From: Anagrus nilaparvatae
Taxonomy: Eukaryota > Arthropoda > Insecta > Hymenoptera > Mymaridae
Length of the DNA stretch: 64,000 nucleotides
NCBI GenBank assembly: GCA_022575985.1
Contig: JAKSXM010000014.1
Coordinates: forward strand, 4,588,001-4,652,000
Direction: 5' to 3'
Shown here: one piece after another, positions 1 to 12,188 of the stretch
Position numbering within the stretch: the stretch's first letter is position 1
How the letters are laid out: every line of letters starts with the position of its first letter
The notes under the pieces: model-generated
What the model saw: only the letters and a program-made list of their open reading frames with translations
Databases searched by the model: none
Told to the model about the DNA's origin: nothing
Translations under genes and position numbers: made by a program

Positions 1-2291
1 TCGATTTAGGGACTTAAACTATAATTTCGATAAAGGGTATGAAGATTCAGATTATTCCTTTTTTTATTTTAAGGACTTAATATTATTAAAGCTCCAAGGA
101 CTTGGAATAATTTCTTAAATAAATCAAAACTTTAAGGGTTTTCGGGATTTGTGACTTTGTTTATTGTTAATTTACAAAGTAACTTTGACTAATACTATCA
201 AAGGTGATTGTTCAAATAGTTCTCAGGTATTTGTACTGGAACTTATTACCCCTTTCTATTCGTCACCTACCATCTCTGAGTCGCTTTAAGTCAGCCCTAT
301 TTAGATACCTCCTTATGAAAGTAAAATAATTTTCTGACTCTTGTTTAGTACATAATATCGTTTAGTGTGCATAAACATGCGTATAAATATACATATATTT
401 GTATGCATGTGTATGGGCATATCTCACCAAGGGGTTATATTGCATATATGAGGGTTTTAATGAAAATCCAGGTTTCTGTTTAAAAAAAAAATTATTGAAA
501 TTTATTTAAATATATTTCTTCTCAAGCCTCAAGAAATTTTTTTGCCTAATTTCTTTAATTATTATGAAATAACAGCCTTGGAATGATTCGAAACCCTAAT
601 ATTTTGTTGGTAACCTTGTTAAGTTTTTTAAATTCTTAACATTACAGAGGGAATGCCGTAAAACTATTTGCCTTTTTATAAATAGATTTTGATAAATTAA
701 TAATATATTTAATTTCTTTACATAATTAAAACAGTGTGCTCCTTTTCTAAAAAAAATTCTGCCAGCTGAAATATTGGTAACCACATTTTCAAATAAATCC
801 GACCAAAGAAAGTTTCTTAAGCCACAAATGAATGCCGTGAACGATTTTTACTTCTAACTCTTGTGTAAATTCTCTACAATGTTTCACAATTTGAAAATGA
901 TTTGAGAAAAACTGGTGCCTCCAATAATTTAGTAGATATCAACATCAAAAGGCTTTGTTGTCGATGCGTAATTTTGGTACTAAAATCACATTTTTTAATG
1001 GCACTCGTTCAATTTATAAAAAATCTTCGCAAAATCTTTTGTGATTTATGTAAAATGTTATAAGATTTCAGTTAAAAAAAACGGCATAGCTTAATTCAAT
1101 GCGTTGTATGTATAAACTGCAGTTTTATATAAACTAATCATACAATTTTGAAGCGTTGTTTACCAATAACCTAAAAATAACAAACATGAAAGAATTACGT
1201 ATAATTCATTCTTATAGTTCAAAAAAGATGTTTTTGATTTGAATTTAGTGCTTTAAAAAAATAAATAAAATTTTTTTAATCAGATTAGTCAAACATACGA
1301 CAGTCATGCCGACTCGTATTTACGTGGTCACTAAAATAAAAAAAATTCAACTTACGCGCTAAATTTGATTTTTAAAACATGCTTGTGAAATATTGAAAAG
1401 GTAATCAAAAAAATATTGTCTTTCCCAAAGTATTTATAGTTTAATTTTTGCATTTAGCAATTAAATTTGAATCATTCTAAAAAAGCAATTTTTTCCAGAT
1501 CATTATTGAATTTTATTCTGATCGTGTTTTTTTATTTTATATTATTATTTTCTAAAAATAAGAAAATAAAAAAAAATTTTTTTCTACACGGGAAAAAAAA
1601 TTCGAAATGATTTAGCTCAAAATTTCTATACCGAGTCACTTCAATTCGCTTGTATGGTAAAGTCTTTCATCAATGAAGGTAAAACAGCATATTAAGAAAT
1701 TGAACTTGATCGCTTCAAAATGTTGGAGTGATTCGTTTCAAAAGTTATGCTGGAACTGCGCAGTCGGCTTTATAGCATTTCATCTCATTCTTAAAGCAAT
1801 TAGTCACAAAGACCGTTAATATTATAATCTGATACTCTAGTCAAAATAAAAGATATGTATATATTATATATCCATCTTGATATAATCCAATATACATATT
1901 TTTACAATTAGTATATGCGCACATGCTTTTGATGCTGTTCACGGGCTTTCATAATTAACTTCATAATTAATTAATTATTCTATTTAAGTTTTTATTAATA
2001 AATAATTTTTTTTAAGTTATTTGTGTATTAAATTGTGTGTTAAAAAGATTATCAAAATAATAAGTAAGTAAACGTTTTTATTTATATAAACTAAAAAAAT
2101 ACCAAAACCATTTTTTTTAATACATTTTGATTTTGTTAATTTCATATTCGTTATGTAAAAAGCATTAATATTTAATTATTAATAAATTTAATAATTTTTA
2201 ATATTCATTAATACAAAGTATTCACAAATAATTTAAGTCAATTAAATCGCATTTGAAAAATTGATATGCAAAAAACAGCATGATATTTCAA
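1..2291. other. AT-rich spacer, no gene seen
   Basis: No open frame here looks coding. The first ~120 bases carry degenerate copies of a short unit with the phrase 'aagtcc(c/t)' that also occurs, in the other orientation, near 62.2-62.3 kb. A 17-bp motif at 273-289 (tctctgagtcgctttaa) with its flank recurs at 19518-19534. Bases 1585-1760 share motifs with 10600-10800 (a stretch like acggg/actgg followed by aaaaaaattcgaaa, and ggtaaaacag), so both are probably relics of one repeat family. The rest is low-complexity A/T. Confidence 0.6.
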
Positions 2292-3539
2292 AGTGGTCTA
2301 GAATACGATAAAAGTTTCACTACGATTCCCCTAAAAATCTCTGGTATTTTTTGTTCTATAGGGTCTCTTGAGGCAGAAAATGCTTGTCCTAAAATTAAAA
2401 CCGTAGCTCTCGGGGAGAACCGCCCCGATTTGAAGAATGTTGGGGGGTAAATTAAAAAATTTTTTTTTTATTTTAACATATTTTATATGATTTTAGACCA
2501 TATAAAGTGACGATAAAGTGAGAAACACAAAAAATTTTGCTCGCCCCATAGTTTTTTTTTTAGTTGGAAGGCTCAAAATCACATTTTTCCAATATTTAAA
2601 AAAAAAACAATTTCTGAATTTTTTCAAATAAATTAAAATTATTTTTAATGATGGATTTAAGTTTTTTCAATTGTTTTCTAATTATAATTTTCTAAAATAA
2701 GTTTATTTAGGACCATAAAATACAAATTTTCAATTTTCGCAACAAGTTCTTAGAGCAACTCAAATGTTAAATATTGGACTTTTTAAATAATTCAAAGACT
2801 GAGATTCATAATATGATGTTATAAACTGGATTTAAAGCCGTATTCCACAGTAAATCTTCCGGTATAATACGAATTCGCTATTTATTTTAACATTTTACAA
2901 AAAGCGTGATAAAATGTTAAAATAAATAGCGAATTTTACAAAAAGCGTGGTAAAATGTTAAAATAAATAGCGAATTCGTATTATACCGGAAGATTTACTG
3001 TGGAATACGGCTTTAAATCCAGTTTATAACATCATATGAATCTCATAGAAAAATCCCAAGTTTTTGAATTTTTAAAAAAATCCAATATTTAACATTTGAG
3101 TTGCTCTAAGGACTTGAAAATTTAAAATTTGTACTTTTTGGTCCTAAATAAACATATTTTAGTAAATTATAATTAGAAAACACATAAATCCATCATTAAA
3201 AAAAATTTTAATTTATTTTAAAAAATTCAGAAATTGGTTTTTTTCAAATATTGAAAAAATGTGATTTTGAGATTTCCAACTCAAAAAAAACTATGGGGCG
3301 AGCAAAATTTTTTGTGTTTCTCACTTTATCGTCACTTTATATGGTCTAAAATCATGTAAAAAATATTAAATTAAAAAAAAAAAAATTTTAATTTACCCCC
3401 CCAATAATGCCCAAATCGAGAGAGCTACGATTTAAAATTTAGGACAAGCATTTTCTGCCTTTGGAGACTCTATAGAACAGAAAATACCAGAGATTTTCAG
3501 GGGATTTGTGGTAAAACTTCTTTCATGTTTCAGACCACT
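2292..3539. mobile_element. Foldback element, ~0.6 kb inverted arms
   Basis: The left arm (2292 to about 2900) is repeated in reverse complement in the right arm (about 2930 to 3539). The termini are AGTGGTCT and AGACCACT. Matching landmarks include the 'aaatctctggtatttt' block near 2335 and its complement near 3485, and the 'gcgagcaaaattttttgtgt' block, which lies at 3299-3318 and in complement near 2530. The centre is a short triplication of a segment reading 'gcgaatt/ttttacaaaaagcgtg' (2880-2990). There is no coding sequence. Arm identity is high but shows scattered substitutions. I could not define a target-site duplication, so the superfamily is not assigned. Confidence 0.8.
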
Positions 3540-4495
3540 GTGATTAGATAAAATAGCAAATATTTTAAATGATGAAATATTAAGAACAGATATTTAAAAT
3601 ATTCAAGAAAATAGTAATATAATTTTTTAAATATATTTTTTGTACATAAAGTCAAAAGCTACTTATAATTTTAAATAAATTGATCCAGTAAATACAAATT
3701 TTTAAATTTAGGGAGAAAAAAACACTAAAATTAAAAATTTGTTAAACTGAAGTGCAAGACTCTCTCTCTCTGCATCTAAGAGTTTTGGGGCTCAGTAAAA
3801 ACGATTCTTAGGTGTAGAAAACAATGTTTTCTAATTCATTTATTTTTCTTTTTAATTTTCTGTATCAAACAAACTTAAAAACGTATACATTCGTAATTTT
3901 TTTTTGTACCTAGGGGTTTTTGTGGCCAGTAAAAACAATTTTCTAGTATAAAATAACATTTTTGAATTCTTTCATATACGTTTTTCGATTTTTCGTCCCA
4001 AGCAAACCGAAAAACTTAAAAATGTATAAATTCAGAACTTTTTTTGTACCTAAGGGTAAACTTTTTTACTGGATTAATTTTTATCTTACAGTAACAATGA
4101 CTTAAATTGAATATTATCACTGCTTATATTTTCCATTTTTATTAATGTATAGAATATTTTTTGAATTTATTGACCAAATGGATCAAATTCAAAAAATATT
4201 CTATGACTTAAATTAACTAAGTAAAATGCCTTTTGCCAATAACAAAATAATTTTTAAAGGATTTTTTATTACATTTGAATAATTGATGAATTTATCATAT
4301 TTTGTTGATTCAAATTTTGTTTTAAAATTTATGAATAAGTTTATATAGAAAATATACTATTTATTATATTACCAAGTGTAGTCTTAAAAGTTATAATTAT
4401 AAAAAGAAGCTAATAATCTGTAAATTGTTCAAAAAATATTTTACGAGAGTCCAATTATATATAATTACAAAAATTATTACTTTTATGATTAAGAA
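3540..4495. other. AT-rich spacer upstream of the two-gene cassette
   Basis: No gene. Around 3770-4060 three degenerate units contain 'tacctaggggttttt' and 'cagtaaaaacaat', which resembles part of the ~130-bp units in the foldback at 21.9-23.5 kb. A perfect 20-bp stem lies at 4149-4168 and 4185-4204 with a 16-nt loop. This stretch probably contains the promoter of the downstream spliced gene, but I recognise no specific element. Confidence 0.5.
4149..4204. repeat. Perfect 20-bp hairpin
   Basis: Bases 4149-4168 and 4185-4204 are exact reverse complements separated by 16 nt. The stem is AT-rich. It could be a tiny inverted-repeat relic or a cruciform-forming site. Function unknown. Confidence 0.7.
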
Positions 4496-7039
4496 ATGGA
4501 GTTTAGATTACCACTAACTCAGCAAATAAATGGAACCATTAATTTAACGAAATCACCTTACCAAAATTTAAATACCAAATCAAAAATGAATTCTTCCGTT
4601 CAAATTAATAATAAGGAAAATAGTTTAGCAATTCCAGCTTTACCCAATCAACATCAACAATTGTCACCCTTAAAAAATTTGGGGTCAGAGCCTTTAGGTT
4701 AGTCTTTACCATATTTAAATACCATTATTTAGAATTTAAAAAGAAAAACATTTTATGACGCAAATACGTAGAACAAGAAGAAAGCGCCTCAGAACCTCAA
4801 GCATATGACTTATCTACTTCTGGAGAAGCGCGTTTCGCCCAATCTGTGATTTCTTCTTTTGATACAGATGGTAATATATGATTTAATAAATAAATAATTA
4901 AATGTCTTGAATATTGGATTATTTATCAATAATTTTTTTATAAACATTTTTATAAAAGAAGAAAAAAACAGAGCATATATTTATGTAAAAGATGTCCTTA
5001 ATGACAGATACGATGGTATATTACAAATAGCGGGATTTAAAAAACGAAACTCAGAAGTCAATCAAAGTAACGTTGAGGAATCAGGATCTGAAGATATCGA
5101 TATTTCTGATAATGAGTTAGATTTGAAAGTAGAAAAGAAATTCTGCAAATTTAAAGTATCAGAAATAATAATGCAAAATGAATTTAAACTGAAGCGTGAT
5201 AAGTAAGCTGCAGAATTTTTTTTTTTTTAGTAAAAATTAAATTGCATGAAAATTAAATTTGCATAAACTTAAAAAATTTGATTAACATCTGAACCTTAAA
5301 ATATATATTACTAATAATAATATTTTCAAAAAGATATGATTCAGATAGGTTTCGCTTTCTGGCACTAGGCGTATGTGCATTTTTCCCTGGAGAAAATATA
5401 CTAGAATATCATACTCCAAGTACTGATGGATTATCAGCTAGCGGTACTCTTGTACTTAAATACAAAGCATTAAGGAGAGCATCAATATTAGTAAATATTC
5501 TGTTACCAAAAAGAAAAAGAAGTAATCCAAGTGGTAATTTTTATATTATTTTTTAGCGAATTACAATTTTTTAATTAAATCTATCAAATGAGATTTAAAT
5601 GAGATTAAAATGAAATAAATAAAATTAAAAACTCAATGTATCGTAAAAATATTTAAGAATATTTTATAAATACTTTTGTTTTGTTGGAATTAGCCACGTA
5701 AAATATGATTTTAATTTTGTAAATATTATGATAATAGGTAAACGTTATTTTTTTTTTAGAAACAAATTTAAATGAAACATTGGAACTCGAAATTTCTCAT
5801 TATAATGGTGCTTTTGATGAAAACTTTTTAATTAAATGGGATAATAGCTTTATTAAACGTAAAGATATGTATATTAATCTTAGTATTGCTGAAATATTTG
5901 AAAAAATCCCAGTTCTTAAAAATAATGAAGGATATAAATTGGTAAATTAAACAACTATAAGTTCTAATTATATACGTCATTTTTGAGTTGACTGATTATA
6001 TTTTTACTCCTAATTATATTTTTTTAGTTAACTCATGATTTTCATAAGCAATATAGTCAAGAGCTTGTAGATTCTTCAGAAAAAAATTTTGCTATTTATT
6101 TAAAAGCTATTATTGCTTATGCAAAAAATGTCAAATCTACCAAAGCAAATGGAGAAAAAGATGGGCTCCTTCGTATGTGTACCAAGGACATTGATGAGTG
6201 TAAGTTTAATTATAATGAGAAAAAGTAAATTTTTTTTTAATTTTATAAAAATATAAGAATATAAACAAACATTGAATCAACAATAATGATACAATTATTT
6301 GTATAAATAGTCATTGTTAAGGCGTTTAAAAAAAATTATTTTAACTTTTAAATATTCTTTATAAACTTTCTAATATTTATATATAATTTTTCATTTTTTT
6401 TAGATTATTTAAAATTAGTCGGCTTGTTATTATTGCCGTTAATTGCAGGCAGTTTTAGCTGTAAAACTGCAAAATCGGCTAATGGTGCTTGGAGGCCGAC
6501 ACAAGCAGAAGTTAAATCTTCATTTATTTTACATGTTAAGGTATATAAAAAAATTTCTGTAATTTGACTATAAGTCAAATTATAATAATTCAAATAAACG
6601 AATAAAGTAATATTTTTTGCACTTTCATTTCATTGAATCGCCTAAAAATAATATTTTTTTTTAGGATGACACTGCAGTAGAAGAAAATTTGCAGAAATTA
6701 TCATCATTGTATGCAAAGCATAATTTGCCATTTACAGCATGTATTATATTTTGTGGCGAAATCTTGAATAAAGACAGCCATAAATTTTACGCTGTTATCG
6801 GACAGAATTTATTTCCAGTATCAAACGTATTTGAAGCAGTAGATGTTCTTTTTAAATCAATATCTGTCTTAAGAAAAAATTTTTTGCCAGCTTGTGCTCA
6901 TGTTTGGCAATTTATAGAAAAAAAAAAATTTGATCTAAACATTCTTCCTGGCAAAACTTTGCAAACTTGTTCTAACCTTATAACTAATCTTGATAAAACT
7001 ATACATGCTTTAAGAAAAAAAAAAAATTCAAAAAAATAA
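4496..7039 (+). CDS. Eight-exon gene, 536 aa, conserved transposon-companion protein of unknown function
   Basis: Exons read from GT/AG sites: 4496-4697, 4772-4870, 4959-5202, 5334-5533, 5760-5941, 6028-6199, 6404-6540 and 6665-7039. Every junction keeps frame, giving 536 codons and a TAA stop; that consistency argues for a real, undamaged gene. The start is the first ATG of the open frame. The N-terminus is polar and Asn/Gln-rich, followed by an acidic Ser/Asp/Glu stretch in exon 3. Exon 4 includes FLALGVCAFFPGENILEYHT and exon 7 ends GAWRPTQAEVKSSFILHVK. From memory, the 'PT..E...SFILHV' region with the following 'F.VIGQNLFPVSNVFEAVDVLFK' pattern is typical of uncharacterised proteins found many times in insect and fish genomes beside transposase-like genes. 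I see no catalytic motif. It lies 301 bp upstream of, and on the same strand as, the 707-aa gene, so I infer that both belong to one element. Confidence 0.8.
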
Positions 7040-7340
7040 AGTATAAAATTTATTTTAAAAAAGGAAACATTATAAAATATAAATGTAAAATAAGATAATT
7101 ATTGTTATAACGATTTGTATTTTCTCTAAATATTATAAAAAATGAAATATTATTGCTAAAGTTTATAGGGCGCTCGTTTGTATTTCATATTATAAAATAA
7201 TATAAAATTATAAAATACATATTAGGACTCCGATTTATTAAAGAGTTATAGGACTAAGATTTAATTTTATTTAGTTTTTTATTTTCTGTAATATTATATC
7301 AAATTTATAAACTGATTTAAAATTTATTTTGTTGGTTAAC

Positions 7341-9464
7341 ATGGATTTTTCAAGTAGTTTTTATAAAAATGCCCTTGATAAAACAAGTTTGCATAAAAAA
7401 AAATTAAAACTAACTTTAACACTGTATAATTATCACGGTATTCCTCGTTCAGCAGTGCAAGATATTATTGAGCTTTTTAATGAATTCATAAGTGAAGATT
7501 TTGTGCCCTTTTTATGTTCAGAAATGGAACAATCCTCTAAAAATAATTTATTAAGCTTAGAAAAAGTTAGTCTTATTTTAGATGAAAATAAAAATCAATT
7601 TGAAAAATTTTCTACAGAATACAAAAGATTTCAAATTTACCAGGAAGAAAGCTTTTTTGTTAAACCTAAAGAGTTTATTATCAGCAATCCTGATATTAAG
7701 GGAATTGAAAATCCGCTAAAAGCTATACATATTTCTATTAAAGATACCCTAAAATTATTTTTAGAACTACCTGGTATTTACGCTGAAGTTCAAAAGCACT
7801 TGTCTGTTATAAAAAACAGAACACACAATATATCAAATTTTATGCAAGCAAAACTTTGGAAGGAAAAATATAGCTCATTAAATAATTCAAACACTTTACC
7901 AATATTTTTGTATTATGATGATTTTGAAACAGGAAATGCTTTAGGTAGTCATGCTGGCGAAAAAAAAATGGGTGGAGTTTATATGTCACTTCCATTTCTT
8001 CCACCTCATCTAAGTGCGAAATTAACAAATATATTTGTAACCACGGTATTTTATTCCAAAGACAGAAAATTGTGTGGAAATAAAGCTATTTTTTCAAAAG
8101 ACATTCAAGAAATAAATGATTTATCTGAAAATGGAATTATTTTAGATATCAACGGTAAATTAGAAAAAGTATATTTTGTGTTTCCTTTATTTTTGGGAGA
8201 CAATTTAGGAGTCAATTCCGCTTGTGGATACTCAGAAGGTTTTAATGCAGAGTTTTATTGCAGATTTTGTAGAGCTCCATCAAGTAAATGCAAGTATCTT
8301 GATGTAGAAGTACCACAATATTTGAGGAACAAAAAAAATTATGAAGAGGATTTAAAAAGCTTAAGTAAAGGAATAATGGAAAATTGCATATTTAACTATA
8401 TTGAAAAATTTCATGTAGCAGAAAACTTGGCTGTAGATATAATGCATGATATTTTTGAAGGAGTAGCCTATTACACATTGCAACAGGTTTTAAGTGCTAT
8501 AATTATAAGAGATAAGCTAATAGAATTAGAAACAGTCAACAGAAGAATAAAAAATTTTAACTATTCAGATTTAGAAATGAATAATAAACCTCGAACGTTA
8601 GCGATAGATCGTGCAAATTCAAAACAATTGAAAATTAAGCAATCTGCGTCTGAAATGTTATGCTTATGCCGCTATTTAGGATTAATGATTGGAGAATTGC
8701 TGGATGAAAAAAATGAGGACTGGTTATGTTATCGTATACTCAGAAAAATTATCGGCATAGTAACAGCCCCTCACTTTACTGATTTTCATATTATTCTGCT
8801 GGAAGCGCTTGTTCAGAAATTTAATAACTTATTTGTTAAATTATACCGAGAGCTACCTCCAAAAGCTCATTTATTAACACACATGGCTACAAATATGAAA
8901 AGAAATGGACCGCTAATCCATTTTTGGTGCATGACTTTCGAAAGAAAAAATAAAGAGCTTAAAGATTTTATAAGTAGTTCAAATGGTTCAAGAAATGTGC
9001 CTGTAACTATTGGCATAAGAAATCAGTTACATTTAAGTTATCTTAAAGAAAGCTTTACAGAAGTAAAGGGTTTTCTTACATTAGGCCCTATTTCTTCCCA
9101 AAATGCAACTGATGAAATTAAAAAAGTACATCATTTTACTGAAAATGTAGAAGCTCTTAGTTATAAGTACATACATATTTACGGGAAAAAATTAAAAGCA
9201 GGTTCAATAATTATTACTAAAATAAACGGTACTGAACCAGAATTTGCAAAAATAATGAATATTTATGAAATAAATAAAATAATATATTATTCTGTTATTG
9301 TTTTCGAGACAATCGATTTTGATGATTTTTATCATGCCTATAAAGTTGACCTTATCAATACTAAAAATATTCTTGTACATCAAGAACAAGTTCCAATAAT
9401 TGACCCATGTTTGATGAGTCTTAATAACGATGGAGTTTTTATAACCTTAAGGTATGATATTTAG
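7341..9464 (+). CDS. CACTA/EnSpm-like transposase candidate, 707 aa, single exon, intact
   Basis: The uninterrupted frame starts at the ATG at 7341; the frame is open a few codons further upstream but without an ATG. Landmarks by residue: an acidic block YYDDFETGNALGSHAG near 195; a hydrophobic FPLFLGDNLGVNSACG near 285 followed by a Cys cluster FYCRFCRAPSSKCK near 310; AVDIMHDIFEGVAY near 370; and LPPKAHLLTHM...GPLIHFWCMTFERKNKELK near 510-540. The order 'DDFE', Cys pair, 'D.MHD..EG', then 'H...H' resembles transposases related to plant CACTA (Transposase_21-like) found in animal genomes; this is recall of the family, not a search. No stop or frameshift is visible, so the copy may be young. 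I could not find terminal inverted repeats around the pair, so the element boundaries remain open. Confidence 0.7.
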   Translation: MDFSSSFYKNALDKTSLHKKKLKLTLTLYNYHGIPRSAVQDIIELFNEFISEDFVPFLCSEMEQSSKNNLLSLEKVSLILDENKNQFEKFSTEYKRFQIYQEESFFVKPKEFIISNPDIKGIENPLKAIHISIKDTLKLFLELPGIYAEVQKHLSVIKNRTHNISNFMQAKLWKEKYSSLNNSNTLPIFLYYDDFETGNALGSHAGEKKMGGVYMSLPFLPPHLSAKLTNIFVTTVFYSKDRKLCGNKAIFSKDIQEINDLSENGIILDINGKLEKVYFVFPLFLGDNLGVNSACGYSEGFNAEFYCRFCRAPSSKCKYLDVEVPQYLRNKKNYEEDLKSLSKGIMENCIFNYIEKFHVAENLAVDIMHDIFEGVAYYTLQQVLSAIIIRDKLIELETVNRRIKNFNYSDLEMNNKPRTLAIDRANSKQLKIKQSASEMLCLCRYLGLMIGELLDEKNEDWLCYRILRKIIGIVTAPHFTDFHIILLEALVQKFNNLFVKLYRELPPKAHLLTHMATNMKRNGPLIHFWCMTFERKNKELKDFISSSNGSRNVPVTIGIRNQLHLSYLKESFTEVKGFLTLGPISSQNATDEIKKVHHFTENVEALSYKYIHIYGKKLKAGSIIITKINGTEPEFAKIMNIYEINKIIYYSVIVFETIDFDDFYHAYKVDLINTKNILVHQEQVPIIDPCLMSLNNDGVFITLRYDI

Positions 9465-11354
9465 CAATAAATTATCTTAAAATAAGGAAGTATGTATTAA
9501 AAAAAATTATTTGTTACTTTTATCAATAAATAAACTTAATAAAAATTTATATTTCGTATATTGCACTGTACATTTCACTTTATTTAATTTCTTAACATAT
9601 AATTTTAACCCTTAGAGCTGAATAGCTTTTTTATATTTTATATTTTGTATATACAAAAAAATTATTTACAAATTTTAATAATTTAGTATTTCAGGACGTT
9701 TAGAAAATTTGCAAACGTAGACGGTGATTGACCATTTCGCATCAGAGGATTAAAAAATCTAAATTTTAAAATTTTGCATCTATGTAGTTAATTTACTATA
9801 CTTTCTCTATAATAAATTTACCATACTTTTTCTATAGTAAATTCAAAAGTACCCATTTTTAATGTATATTATTACATGATTAACATCACTATAAATTTTT
9901 TTAATTATTACTTATTGCTAAATTTTTGTATTAGATTAATAAGTAATAAATTTAAAAATAGGTACATATAAAATGAATTTGCGAATAAAATGAAAAATTT
10001 CGTTTTAAGTTCTTCCTAACTTCAGTTTCTAAAAAAAAAATTTTTCCCCAGTATTGGGAGAAATTGACCCCAAACAAAAAATATGGTATTTTATTTTCCA
10101 TAAAAATGCACATTTTCTAAAAAAATTCTTTTTGATTTTAAAAATCTTTGATTTTATTAAATAAATAAAAACTATTGTTTGGAATAGAGTTATTTTTTTA
10201 TTCTAAAACGATAAAGTGAAGTACAATTTTTCATAAAATTGTTTATTTCCCGAAAAAAGCGCATTTCCATTTTTGCAAAAATTCAAAAAATTGCCTATTT
10301 TTAAAGAAAAATGTTTAATCTGACCGAAATAATGAAAAATTTCACACGGGATATATGCTTTTTTTTCTCCAAATCAATTAGGTAAAATACATTTTTTTAT
10401 AAAAATGCATATTTTCCAAGAAAATTCGCAGTTAAGTTTGGTTTCATAAAAAAGAATCTCTTATTTTTTCAACATTTCTTATAATGTTTTTAATATATAT
10501 ACTTTATATACACACAGAAATATATATATATACGTTTACGATTTGCTTCATGCATTATACTGATTCGATAAATTTACTGAAACAAAACGCTATAGTATAC
10601 GACTGTAATGACTTAGCTTAACTCGTTGGAAGGAATCGTACCAACAGTTATGCTGGTTTATTTCAATGTATATTAAGCTATAATATCTCAAATGGGAAAG
10701 TATATTATATCAAACTTTTTACCATAGTAGCTCACTGACTTTATGGTAAAACAGTATAAAAAGAAATTGAGATGAATCGTTTCGAATTTTTTTCCAGTGT
10801 ACATTAAACAAAAGTAATTTTGCAAAAAAAAATACATAAGGATTCTTTTTTTAAATACTTGCAAAATATTTTTATTAAAGCAAATCAGTTTTTATGAATA
10901 CATGCACCAAATAAATAATTAATTTTTTTTTTAATTTATGCAAGTATTAAAATACATTATTTTAAAGCAATATCATCTAGCATGCATTGCTTTTTTATAC
11001 TCGCAACGAGTAAAAAATGCCAAAAAATTTTATATAAATATACGTACATGCACAATAAAAAAATATACACAAGATTTGTCAATAATTTATAAACTGAACA
11101 TGCCATTACTAAAACAAATCTGTATAATTATATAAATATGATATGCATATAACATATTAACATTTTTTTTCAAACATAATAAAGAACGCATAATAAAATT
11201 ATTTCACAGGTTATTATACGAAAAGCTGCATATTTTAATAAATCCTTATTTTTAAAGATACTAGTTTTTAGGAATAAAATATTTTACTAAACCATTCAGA
11301 ATGATTTAAAAGTTGTATTTATTTATTTAATAAATATTTTTTTTAATGCACAAG
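9465..11354. other. AT-rich spacer
   Basis: No gene supported. 10010-10480 holds a loose twofold repeat with the recurring phrases 'ataaaaatgca.attttc' and 'gaaaaatttc'. 10540-10800 looks like an old repeat copy ending in actggaaaaaaattcgaaa on the minus strand, related to 1585-1760. Bases 10938-11135 form a short open frame on the + strand of low-complexity composition that I do not regard as a gene. Confidence 0.5.
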
Positions 11355-12184
11355 TGTTACGTATGATAGGTCATAATTCGAGCTATCGCATCCGCATTCT
11401 TTAATATTTATATATTTAATTTATTATTGCTTATGTTAGCTCGTAAATCGAGCTAACATGCTTGCATTTCCTGCACTCCACATAGCCAGCGTATATTAGA
11501 CACTTTTTATAAATTCCTTAATATAATATTTCACCAATTCAGATCCATCTCGCGACAATTGGCATAAAATATATAATCGAAGGTCATTAATGACGCATTG
11601 CCAAATATTTTAGTTGCATAAATCCCCTTCTCGATTTCCCTCAAATTAATCAGGGACGCTTTCGTTAATTGGACGTGACTTGACCGACGCTTCCGCGTAT
11701 TGGGCGATCCCACCTAAATTCAAGTACCTGGGCAGTTACTAATTAGTTTATATAATATACCAGTAACTGCCCTAAATTCAGTTACTCCGAGTCCTCCAAG
11801 TCCTCCCATGATAACTGGCCTATTAACATCAGGTCTAGTTTAGGAGACTTGTGATTAACATTCGACTTATTGAGTTAACCGTTTTTTATTATAATTAATA
11901 AATTAATAGTCACATATAACTAAGGAGTTATCAGTTATTTAAATAAGTCCTTCTATAATCGTGAACTTAACTTAGTTAAGTTCCTCCAGCTTCAGAACTC
12001 GAGGTCAACATCAACTCGAACTCAACTCTACATCAACTCGAACTCAACTCTACATCAACAACCCAACATCTATATCAACACAAGTATAAAATACCTGGGG
12101 CACTCAACATCCCCGGGATATATTTATATTTTATTAATTATTTATTATTACGTATCCTCGGATAAAACCTCAGGATACGTAACA
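11355..12184 (+). repeat. Left LTR of the LARD-like element, 830 bp
   Basis: It starts TGTTACG and ends CGTAACA. It contains an inverted pair TTAGCTCG/CGAGCTAA (about 11434-11459), a probable hairpin. It has a tandem duplication of a 22-bp unit of the type 'aactcgaactcaactctaca' near 12010-12055, absent from the right LTR; this accounts exactly for the 830 versus 808 bp length difference. A TATA-like 'tataaaata' lies near 12086, followed by a GC-rich 'cctggggcactcaac' stretch. The minus-strand open frame inside (11531-11713, repeated in the other LTR) is a by-product and not a gene. Confidence 0.9.
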
Positions 12185-12188
12185 GAAA

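Noticed and set aside
7840..9389. Minus-strand frames at 7840-8028 and 9204-9389
   Set aside because: Antisense shadows of the 707-aa gene.
3540..10900. Terminal inverted repeats for the two-gene cassette
   Set aside because: I compared both flanks by eye and found no convincing pair; the ends remain undefined and are not claimed.
11531..11713. Minus-strand 60-codon frame repeated at 18582-18764
   Set aside because: It lies inside both LTRs, and conservation is due to the LTR pair, not to a gene.
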